From Dysidea avara (lineage: Eukaryota > Porifera > Demospongiae > Dictyoceratida > Dysideidae), in contig NC_089274.1 of NCBI RefSeq assembly GCF_963678975.1, positions 44,794,075-44,858,074 on the forward strand: DNA of 64,000 nucleotides, in the 5' to 3' direction. The notes under the pieces were generated by a model. It was given only the letters and a program-made list of their open reading frames with translations. It had not been told where the DNA came from and did not search any database. The number at the start of each line of letters is the position of its first letter. Position 1 is the stretch's first letter. Shown piece after piece: positions 37,501 to 45,600 of the stretch. The position numbers and the translations under genes are program-made.

Positions 37501-37898
37501 GTGCTACCTCAATTACTCTGGTGAGTGCTTTAGATGCATGACCACCTGCAGGTTCCGCAAGTAGAAAACTCACAGCTCCAACTACAAGACTGACCACATA
37601 TAGGAGTGGTCCAAACTGATATTATCATCTTGTACCTTCCATACCTCGCATCTGCCAAGTAGCCAAATACTGGACACAGGCAAGTCGAAAACACATTAAG
37701 ATAGACCAGCCAGATTATACTAGCAATCTGTGTTTGTTCCAATTCACTGTTGTTGATGCCGAGATACTTTAGGAACGGAGGAATGTTACCAGACACGGCA
37801 ATAGCATTACTAAATCGTTCAAGTGAAGATATAAACAACACCAATAAGACCGCCTTGTTCCTTGGACATGGTCTAGTATCGCATCCACAACTTGGCAT
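25585..37898 (-). CDS. SLC15/POT-like oligopeptide transporter, copy C (three exons, one frame break)
   Basis: Exons 37,898-36,962, 27,215-26,882 and 25,916-25,585, with GTAAGT donors and AG acceptors in phases matching copy B; the first intron is 9.7 kb. The protein starts MPSCGCDTRPCPRNKAVLL and has N-terminal helices, LCPVFGYLADARYGRYKM, SSAIQANILPFACDQL, a central loop with LVFNVTRFARKAKFDP, then VLWDSTMIFFLIPIVDRC and GEVFFEVAG helices. The last exon gives the final helices and an acidic tail (RRRRDDEEADEDN). This is the whole POT architecture. Oddity: right after YKMII the frame shifts; the expected FGPLLYVV continues 4 nt out of phase relative to copy A, exactly as in copy B, and no GT..AG mini-intron repairs it. 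So the gene is recently inactivated, uses frameshifting, or contains a sequence error. Predicted role: proton-coupled peptide uptake at a membrane. The giant element at 37,987 starts 89 bp upstream of the ATG. Confidence 0.8.
26426..26632. mobile_element. Small palindromic MITE in transporter intron 2
   Basis: Ends GTACCGCTCAAATG and CATTTGAGCGGTAC are inverted copies; inside, GGCGTGGCAC and GTGCCACGCC also pair. About 207 bp, non-coding. It lies in the intron 26,881-25,917 of copy C. Confidence 0.7.
27371..30078. mobile_element. 2.7-kb TIR element, related to MITE at 42,020
   Basis: Outer ends AAGTACACAGAAAAATTTGG and CCAAATTTTTCTGTGTACTT are inverted. The left side keeps ATATTAAATCACAGTA stem sequences like the 42,020 MITE. 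A second inverted pair, TACCCGGGATTGGAAACG near 27,592 and its complement near 29,965, flanks ~2.3 kb of inner DNA, so a second element or expansion sits inside. No transposase frame recognised within. It lies in the large intron of transporter copy C. Confidence 0.65.
28662..28813. mobile_element. Tc1/mariner (pogo/Tigger-like) MITE, 152 bp
   Basis: TIRs CAGTGGAACCTGTCCT and AGGACAGGTTCCACTG flanked by TA on both sides (28,660-28,661 and 28,814-28,815). The CAGTGGAACC start is typical of Tigger-like elements. A related degraded sequence lies near 48,880-49,035. Confidence 0.8.
30090..30700 (-). repeat. Dispersed repeat unit shared with 41,560-42,010
   Basis: Complementary to 41,560-42,010, and lies in the same position relative to the TIR element (27,371-30,078 here, 42,020-42,313 there), so unit plus MITE may be one larger repeat. 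Short frames starting MPSD(Q/K)xNSI occur in both copies. A worn third piece is at about 39,780-39,930. Part of the unit is internally duplicated here (around 30,120-30,430). Confidence 0.65.
30701..32200. other. Intron of copy C; two small unrecognised minus-strand frames
   Basis: Open frames at 31,629-31,309 (106 codons, Cys-rich start CCKCTKPTVSYEP) and 31,174-30,971 (67 codons) read on the minus strand. I recognise neither. They could be exon pieces of a decayed transposon gene or chance. Nothing else is seen. Confidence 0.3.
32580..32870 (-). repeat. Dispersed ~260-bp repeat, copy 1
   Basis: Follows a (GACT)n-like stretch and contains CATTTTATGCCACAATAACA and AAACTCACCAGTGGGATGTG. A second copy at 35,995-36,245 is about 85% alike, in the same orientation. 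The frame on the minus strand (KRKDKAQRAHTRRNPKRHIP) recurs in both copies, but function is unknown. SINE-like or transposon fragment. Confidence 0.6.
33223..33610. mobile_element. Long-stem palindromic MITE, 388 bp
   Basis: Arms of ~170 bp pair almost completely (outer TAGCTATTTAAAAAATTGAA; inner AAAGTGTGTCTCATTTTAGC on the right matching the left arm). Internal GTAGGGGTTGATAT resembles the MITEs at 34,498 and 42,020, suggesting one superfamily. Confidence 0.8.
34498..34742. mobile_element. Long-stem palindromic MITE, 245 bp (GTAGGGATCC family)
   Basis: Outer AAATTTAAAAATGAAATAGG pairs with CCTACTTCATTTTTAATTT; inner CATAGCTCGGCGGGAAATCC pairs with its complement. Related half or partial copies lie at 34,767-34,955 and 36,577-36,715. 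Confidence 0.8.
34767..34955. mobile_element. GTAGGGATCC-family MITE, partial copy
   Basis: Arm sequence GAAGTAAGGATCCAAGCGAT and centre CAGCATAGCTC as in the 34,498 copy; the right arm is cut short after CACCTCTTGTTT. Confidence 0.7.
35387..35743. mobile_element. hAT non-autonomous element, 357 bp, 8-bp TSD
   Basis: TIRs CAGGGCCGCCCA and TGGGCGGCCCTG, flanked on both sides by the exact 8-bp duplication gccatttc (35,379-35,386; 35,744-35,751). The interior has GGGCCCC-rich inverted segments, a T-rich stretch, and two tandem copies of the dispersed motif ACTCTAATAGAGCAGTCA. Confidence 0.9.
35495..35549. repeat. Dispersed palindromic motif (ACTCTAATAGAGCAGTCA), tandem pair
   Basis: Two copies in tandem here. 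Same or near-same motif, either strand, at about 5684, 7345, 9640, 19,345, 21,390, 22,300, 26,700, 33,110, 36,470, 50,280 and 63,930. Core CTCTAWTAGAG is an 11-bp palindrome, usually flanked by GAGATA or GATCG on one side and GCAGTCA on the other. Confidence 0.75.
35995..36245 (-). repeat. Dispersed ~260-bp repeat, copy 2
   Basis: See copy at 32,580; shares CATTTTATGCCACAATAACA and the downstream cluster with TACTCTAATACAGCAGTCAT. Confidence 0.6.
36577..36715. mobile_element. GTAGGGATCC-family MITE, half copy
   Basis: AAAAATGAAGTAGGGATCCA at the left and the central AGCTCGGTGGGAAATCCCTA; the right arm is lost. Confidence 0.65.
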
Positions 37899-37986
37899 TT
37901 TACCTTTGCTCTATAGAGGAATTTCTAGGAAATCGGAATTTCTTGAACAACCACACTGATTTAATTTTGACTGTTCTGTTTTGTAT

Positions 37987-38155
37987 CACCCGCTTCTCAC
38001 AGTAAATGTCAGGATATAAACTGGGAAATTGTCGAGGAAATTGTTTTTCTTAATGGGTTATAACCTGACCATATTGCAATATATTGCTACCGTATTAATC
38101 CTATGCTTAGCTTATTATAGAAGAAAACTAGTCGGTCTAATCCGGATATCCGAAA
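37987..38155 (+). repeat. Left TIR of giant KDZ element
   Basis: Inverted copy of 63,121-63,267; shared inner blocks include CTTAATGGGTTATAACCTGA and GCAATATATTGCTACCGTAT. Confidence 0.9.
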
Positions 38156-39402
38156 ACCGGGTTTTTTGCCGCTGTTTGCCCAGCTGAGTTGTCGCTTCAT
38201 ACTCACCTATAGCTCTGTTTCAGATATGTATGCCGTCTCTACCAGGTATGTGTACAGTTATACGGTTATACCATAGATAATACACGTGCACACTGCTATT
38301 AAAACACATCTCCAGCTTTAACAATAACGCACGTGTTCCGCATTCAATGCACACTAAAGTAAACAGCTCCTGTGTTAAAGTGCACACTACCATACACCTC
38401 AATGTGTAAAGAGTTGTTTTTTAAGAGGTACAACTGAGAAGAGTGTGCGGTTACTTGAAAATGCGTGCTAAGGTACACCAGTTGGGATGGCACATCCATA
38501 TCAAACTGTTTGTCATACATCAATTTTTCCGTTTCATGTAAATAGCTATAACACTACCTTCTAAACAAACCGCCATAGCTTTCACATGCTTTGTTTAATG
38601 GTAGTGAGACTTGGCTCATCACATTCCGAGAAGAAAGGTGATTTGCCTGGTGTGTAAGCTATTTGTGTAATGCTAAAGCTAGAATGAAGCCTTGAAATGC
38701 AAAATTTTGTATTTAGAACACACGCGAAACACGTTTGGGCATGTTTTTACAACATATCTCTGTAAGCTAACCTGTTTTGCAATTTGTACAGTCGGGATCT
38801 TATTAAGAATCTTTCACTGCGTAGAATGGTACCAAGTTTAGTGAATTTGGTCGAGGTTTACAACTTGTAATTTTGGGTTTTCCAATGGATTATTGTATGG
38901 GGCATGACTTATGTTGTCATTCGACAATGAATAAATGTTGCTATGGTAATGTTATCATACCTGTACAGTTAGCATTCGACAAGGGCTTTCTTGGCTTTCT
39001 TTAAACATATGGATTGCTGTAGAGATTATATGAGTTAAAGGCTGTAAATTTGTGTTTTTGCTGGTAGCATAAAAATACATGTATTTTGTATTGGACAAGC
39101 AATGGCATGGAATGATGAAATTTTTTGATTAGCCTGTTTAACCAAGCTGAGGTTGCTAAAAGAAATCTGGTAATTGCTGCTAGGTAGATATGATAATCAA
39201 TTACTCGATTCTGCACCTTATCAGCTATTACTGGACAAAGAAAAGATGTACCCTAGATAGGAAGCTGGTTGTACTTGTAATACATATAAGTACTGTAAAA
39301 GGGTTAAATGATGGCTACGTATGTGTCAATGATCAAGCAGTTTATGTGAATATTTTTGCAGCTATTATATGGCCCAATCTAATAGATTGAAAATTTGCAT
39401 AA
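38156..39402. other. Left subterminal region of giant element, no gene seen
   Basis: No exon that I can support on either strand. Confidence 0.45.
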
Positions 39403-39640
39403 ATTGACCGGATTTGCGAAAAGGGGTCTTCCACACACATCCAATATACTGACTTTGATGATTCACAACTTCAGATTATAATAAGCTATTAGCTTGAAAT
39501 TTGGACTGTAATGAGAACCAACATAGGTGAATTGATAACAAAACCCTGAGGTTTGTATCTACTTTGAAAATTAAGTTATGGTCTTCCAAAGTATAGAATT
39601 AGATGTGTGTAGAAGACCCCTTTTCGCAAATCCGGTCACG
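39403..39640. mobile_element. MITE with TIR TGACCGGATTTGCGAAAAGG
   Basis: Inverted ends near 39,404-39,440 (GACCGGATTTGCGAAAAGGG) and 39,603-39,639 (complement). About 238 bp, non-coding; inserted inside the giant element. Confidence 0.75.
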
Positions 39641-39968
39641 AATATGTCAGCACCAAGTTACAAATTTACAGTACATGTAACTGTAGTTTTACCTAACATC
39701 TTCCTGACAGTTCCCCTGTCAAACTTTCGTGCTATGTGTAACTGTGGTTGTGATCTCAGGACAAAGGTAGCTCCCTAATTCATACACTGTATGTACTGCG
39801 GTATGTTAAATGCACCTTTCAGGCTTATGAGGTGTATAACAGTAATATAAAATAAGGCAGTCCCATAGTCTTATAGCCATTATTTATTGACTCTTGTCTG
39901 AAGGTATCAAGCAGTTAGTGAGTATGAAATCCTGTAAATTACTGTAATGCTTACCACTAAACTGTACC

Positions 39969-40890
39969 AGGGGTGTAGCCAGCCGGAAGGTGATGGGGTG
40001 ACAGGTATACCCACGAAACGCTCAATGTCGTAATCATTGTATAAAAGGCTAATGACCCAATGATGGGCTAGCCAACATACGGTGTTGAATTAATTACAGT
40101 TAACTAAATCACAACTATGTTCGTACTTATAAAAAGCTATACTGCAGAGTCGAGCTTCATCTCACGTTCCTCACTGTACTCCAACATATTCATCCACAGT
40201 CACATAAAAGCAGAATTAGAATAGCATGTTGATGTGTTATAACTGCTTACATTAGACACACTGAGGCCTGATGTGACTCCTTGCGGTCACGCAGTCGGCT
40301 GATTTTGTCCAACCATTCCAAATCCCAGGTAAACTACTTAACTCAATTCCGACTTTATAATCCCCTCTATGATAGACCTTGCTTCAGAGTCACAGTAGGC
40401 ATAGATAAAATCTCATGCTGCCTCTTCGGCATTTTATACCGGCACGGTGAAACTTCCAGAAAGTCTACAAACATTAACCATGATCGGTGAAAGTTCTTAC
40501 ATTTAACTCTCAATAGGTGCTAACAATTTATCACCCAGATATCAGTGTTTTCTCAAGATTCAATTGTAGAAGGTCACCCGCCTTTGTTCAAAATCTTTGG
40601 AGTGGACCATCACATGGGTAGCTGGTCTAAATATAGAACAACAATCCTAATGTTTTCGTGAATCCCACTCATACTGGAAATGACTGTTGTACATCATGAT
40701 TTCAGACATGTACTGGCGATAACCACCAGCAAGTGCCAGGCTAGCTGATATTGTAAGCAATGGTGATGGGTGAACTTGTAGTTTGGCGGCGCCCGCCCTT
40801 TTTGCATGTTTGAAGGAGGCGGCCACCAGACTAGAATTTCTGATGGGGGGGAGGGGGGCAGATTCCCCCCCTCAACTACACCACTGAGTT
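39969..40890. mobile_element. Possible hAT-like element, ends imperfect
   Basis: Left end CAGGGGTGTAGCCAG and right end CAACTACACCACTGA are imperfect inverted copies of the type seen at 18,927. A matching ACTGTAC flank occurs on both sides but not at equal distance. Interior non-coding. Confidence 0.45.
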
Positions 40891-41289
40891 ACTGTACTAG
40901 CATATTATGCGTGAAGTAGAGCCCCATCCAACTCCATTCTGCCAACATCCTTTTCATACGAGAACTTAGAATGTTAGTATAGGTACATATTACTTCCATA
41001 TTACATACTGTTGTAATAATGGATCAATACATGAAAGATTATAAGCCATCACTGAATGTATATGTATTTAACTAGTGTGCAATAGAACATTTTCCCAAAA
41101 TTGTAATTCTTTAATATACCACTTATACTGTATAAATTTAAATGTGCAGAGATTTTACATGCAGGCAATCACAAATGAAGTACACTTAGCAAAAGTTTTG
41201 TAGATATTATATCAGTTATTCTGTTCAGCGCAAAAAAATACAGTAGCACATGTTTGGTGATGGCACAACCCATTGGTATTTTTGTATGG

Positions 41290-41293
41290 GTAG

Positions 41294-41330
<37 letters not shown>
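41290..41330. repeat. (AT)n microsatellite
   Basis: About 30 bp of uninterrupted AT dinucleotides. Confidence 0.9.
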
Positions 41331-41332
<2 letters not shown>

Positions 41333-41559
41333 CAGTATGGTAGTACTGTATAGTAGGGGTCTCGAAGATGTGGGCGTGGCCCTTGGAAATATATCGGCCA
41401 GAAACCATCCTCTGAAATCCTTCACGGCTACTTGGCACTATTGGTTAGGCTAAATAAAGCTCAAAAGTGCCTTCACATTGATCTAAAATGCTTTCATCAA
41501 GTTGCTACAAAATTTAAAAATATATATTTAACGGAATTTTCTACTGACTGACTGCCTGA

Positions 41560-42010
41560 CTGACTGACTGATGCCTTCAGACCAGCGTAACTCAATAATG
41601 GCTAAGGCTACAGGCTTGATTTTTTCGCTATTTGACGCCACTTCGGCCCGAGAGGTGCCTTTTGGCATGCCACAGTACTTAAAATGCATTTTTCATGGAC
41701 TTACTAGTATCCTCCTTTGTGTTCCATTCGTCTTTGCTGACAGCAAAAAGTGGCGATTAGCGGTGGCTTCCTTTCCTATAAACGGAAATCGTCTGTATTT
41801 TTCATATTGGCTACTTACATTGTAGAGGTGCTTTTCGAACAGTTGTTGACTTGTACTGCTGTAAAACGGGTTAAACATAGCTAACAAAGAAGAGTAATGG
41901 ATACTTCACTTTTCAGACAATAATTGATTAACTGGGGCGCGCGACGCCATTTCTTTTGTTTGATGCGGTATGCATGGGTTCACCAGTCATAATAATTATT
42001 TGAAAAAAAG
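41560..42010 (+). repeat. Dispersed repeat unit shared with 30,090-30,700
   Basis: Follows a (GACT)n stretch. Contains TTGACGCCACTTCGGCCCGA, CATTCGTCTTTGCTGACAGC and GGGGCGCGCGACGCC, all found inverted near 30,150-30,690. The short frame starting MPSDQRNSIMAKATG is shared but probably not a gene. Confidence 0.65.
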
Positions 42011-42019
42011 TAAACAAAC

Positions 42020-42313
42020 AAGTATAAGGAAAAATTAGAAATTTCTAACTAGAGTAGGGGTCAAGAGTGCTCCAATACAAAGTACAGAACCAAGCTGGAC
42101 AATATTAAATCACAGTAAAACAGTTAAATTTTTTATATATACAGGTGTATCTCTACTGTGCCTAAGATGGAAATGCACAGTAAGGATATAACAATTTTAA
42201 TTGTTTTACTGTGATTTAATATTGTGCACTTTACTCCAGCTTGTTTCTGTACTTTTTATTGGAGCACTCTTGACCCCTACTCTGGTTAGAAATTTCTAAT
42301 TTTCCTTATACTT
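42020..42313. mobile_element. Long-stem palindromic MITE, 294 bp
   Basis: Ends AAGTATAAGGAAAAATTAGA and its complement CTTATACTT. Stems run ~120 bp, including TAGAGTAGGGGTCAAGAGTG and ATATTAAATCACAGTAAAAC. Related to the outer ends of 27,371-30,078. Confidence 0.85.
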
Positions 42314-42621
42314 TATATATAAGGGAGAGGGGGGGAGGCTTAGTGATGTCAGTCCTTTTATAAAAGGTGGGCATATTACTTCCACAGTGCATTTTGACTG
42401 TTCATTCAGAGTGCTTGACCACCCTAAGATTATTGCAAACTTAAGGATTGTATATACAAACCATGTTGTTTTCATTTTCACAACATGCGTATTTTTGTCT
42501 ATTATATGGCATCTTTCACTTGATGTTGTATGGTAGTGTACCTTATGACAAACGTTCTAAAATTATATATATTGTGTACTTATACAATTTATGGTTTTAA
42601 ACTGTATGTACTTCAAACAGC

Positions 42622-45600
42622 ATGGCCAGTACCAAACTGGTATGTAAAAAGAGGAAGATCTCTGGATACAACATGTATCATAGGGAAATTTTGAAATCGT
42701 CAGGTAAGACATTCAAAGTGGTCATCATTATAAGATTATATTATTATTTATGTTTAAATTGCTTGAATTTCACATTTACACGTAGTCTAATATTTCATTT
42801 TTTCTTATCTCAAGCATTTCCATGTAAAGCTATACAATTCATAGTGCTGAGGCGTTGTAATAAGTATATGGGTGTATGGGACCAAAGCAATGATGTAAGT
42901 AGAAATTAGAAATGTTTTGCAAATGTACATTTAATATTGTGACTGGATGTGCAATAACCGGGCTTATCGCCCATGACAGGAAGTTTAATTTTTTGCCATA
43001 AACACAAACCTACATGAATACACTATCAAGATTCACTTCCACAATGCTGGCTGCATTTTCCAAGGCCAGTGGAAATCCATACAGACAGTCTGGATTCATA
43101 ATGGAGCTCTGGCCAGCAAAGAGGCAGCTGTGTGTGGCTGTATAGCTCTGTGGTGTTGGTTTAAGACCTGTGCTGTTCCTTGTCCTTCATTTTAGCCAGT
43201 TGTGAGTCCTGTATGGCCCATATCTTGGTCTATTTCACCCTTTTGCCTCTCCTGACATTTTTGTTTCATCAACCACTCGTCCACCACCCACCCATTGCTG
43301 AGCTCACCTGATATATCATGACAGGGACTACCTCAGTAAATAAACTATCTAAAATGGCGGGAAACTTAGTTTTTGGCTACTTGTTTAGTGGATGGTTATA
43401 AAAGTAAGGAATTAGTGTAAAATGTGTGAAATTTGGTACACGTAACTTCATCCATTGGCGAGCTCCAACACTCTAAATAATTAAAACCAGCATTTCTCAA
43501 TACTTGTGTATAGGCGATAAGTCCGGTTTTCGTAGAGCCAGTCACAATTGGCATTTATCTTAACATGCATACAAGGGTATAGCTCATTCATTACTATATT
43601 TGACTGGATTTTGGGAAACCGATCCAAATTGCACATTAAAAGTTTTATCATTAAAAGCTTTGAGATAAATGATTTTAAAGAATTACTGTTCTTAAGACCA
43701 TTCTAACTTGCCAAGGGTAGTGAGTAGTGAGTACACGTATAAAATTTACACTAAAAGTACATCAAATATTAAATTTCAGATAATTTCCGCTTTTCCAGTG
43801 CTTGTAGAGTTTCCCGCCAAGTAAGATAGAAGTTGCATGGATAGGTCGTTATGTCATGGGTGCTTAAAATAGGGATGAATGGTATGAGTGAGCAAGGGAT
43901 AGACTTCAAAATGGTAGTGCGCGACAATTGTACGAGATTACATGGCCATAATGGCTCCTTAGTAGTTGAAATCAAGAAAATACTTTGTCAGCTGTAACAG
44001 CCCAATAACCAGTACATTACTGATTAATCAAGCCAGGTTCTATGCCAGAAATTGCAATTAAGGAGTATGTATAGGCATGAAGATTCATTATATAAGTACT
44101 ATTATATTTAATTGATATGCACTGTGTATATAGAAAGATGAAATCATTCATTTTCTTATTTTCTTACATACAAGCGAACACATATAATTACTGGCAACAT
44201 TTTGTTTGTAGATCCAAGTGTCTGTCTGGGGGACTTAAATAAAATGATTGGTGAGCAGTGGCAAGCTCTAACCCAACAAGAGAGAGAAGAATTCAACCAA
44301 ATTGCAAGTGTAGAGCCAACCAGAGTTGCTACTTTGAAAGATTTTTTGAATCACCTAGCCAAGCTGGTATGTCCCATGCATTCGTCAAGGAGAGCATTGG
44401 TTGAAACTTCCATTCATTAACATGTTAAATCATGAGTATTCCACTGCAGGTGCTACTTGAAGCACTGCCATGTGTATGTACGGAAAAGATGCATACCACA
44501 AGGGAGTGTGGTGAGAGGCTAATGCAGCAAGAGGCAAACTAGCGCTGTATACGACTCAAGAAACCCCCACCCCCGAGTGGTGTATTAATGCAAGTGATCT
44601 TCTAGTTTTATATTTTACTTCCTGGTCATCTTGCTTAATGGAGCATTCATTTTGAGTACCCTAACTGCTTCAAAGTGTTGTTATCAAACTATCTTTGGTT
44701 TTAGTATAATCTTTTTCTAGTCATAGAACAAACTATTTCATACAAAAGTTTATGCACCCTAGAAAAGTAGAAATTTTGTTTTGCAACTTATGTCCACCCA
44801 ATTTTCTTTATAAAATATTGTAATCAATAATCTAAACTGTTAGGCTAAACACTTGAACGAGTGATAAGCAGCACAGATACCAAGTTTTATTAAAATTTTA
44901 AGCATGACCCAAAATTCATTGTTGATTTGACATCAATGAATGAATTCTAAAAGTTTTTTGCATCATAAATACGAATAATAGTCATGTACTGTATACTACA
45001 GAGTAATGCAATCAAAGATACTTTGGTCTGAGATGTTCTTTACTCTGGTGAAGGATAATGAACACTACTGTGGGGGAACTGCAAAAGGGATTTCTTTTCT
45101 AGAAGATCAAGCTCCTTATATACCCTATTCTTTTATTGGATATCTTCACCATCCAGTGGCAACAAGTGGTATGTAATCTTAACTTGTGAAAATGTTTTTA
45201 TGCATGCTTATGCGTACATCAAAAATAAATGGCCGCACAAAAGAACCATTCACTATGTAGACTTATTTTGCAAGAACTTTTAATTGAAAAGGCCATTTCC
45301 GCAATGACTTTGATGTAATATGTTCTACAAAATAGTGTGCGTGGTTCAATAAACTTTTTCTTACTTTAGTTTTCCGGTTTAGTTTTGTGATAAAAAGGTA
45401 AATATTATAGCTTATTATGTACAGCTGTATGCCCAGTAGCAGTCAGTTCAAGTGATCTCCTTTGTCGTAAGTGTGTCTCCATATAAGTTACCCAACAGCA
45501 ATGGATATGAATCCATGTTTGCTTACAAAGTGTGTTGCACCTACTAATCAATTGGTGTGGCTTAATGAAGGACAGTACCACGCAATCTTGATAGGTAGGT

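Noticed and set aside
42800-42900. Possible extra exon of the HMG-box gene between exons 1 and 2
   Set aside because: An AG and GTAAGT pair exists, but joining 42,703 directly to 44,212 gives the continuous HMG box; the extra segment would interrupt it.
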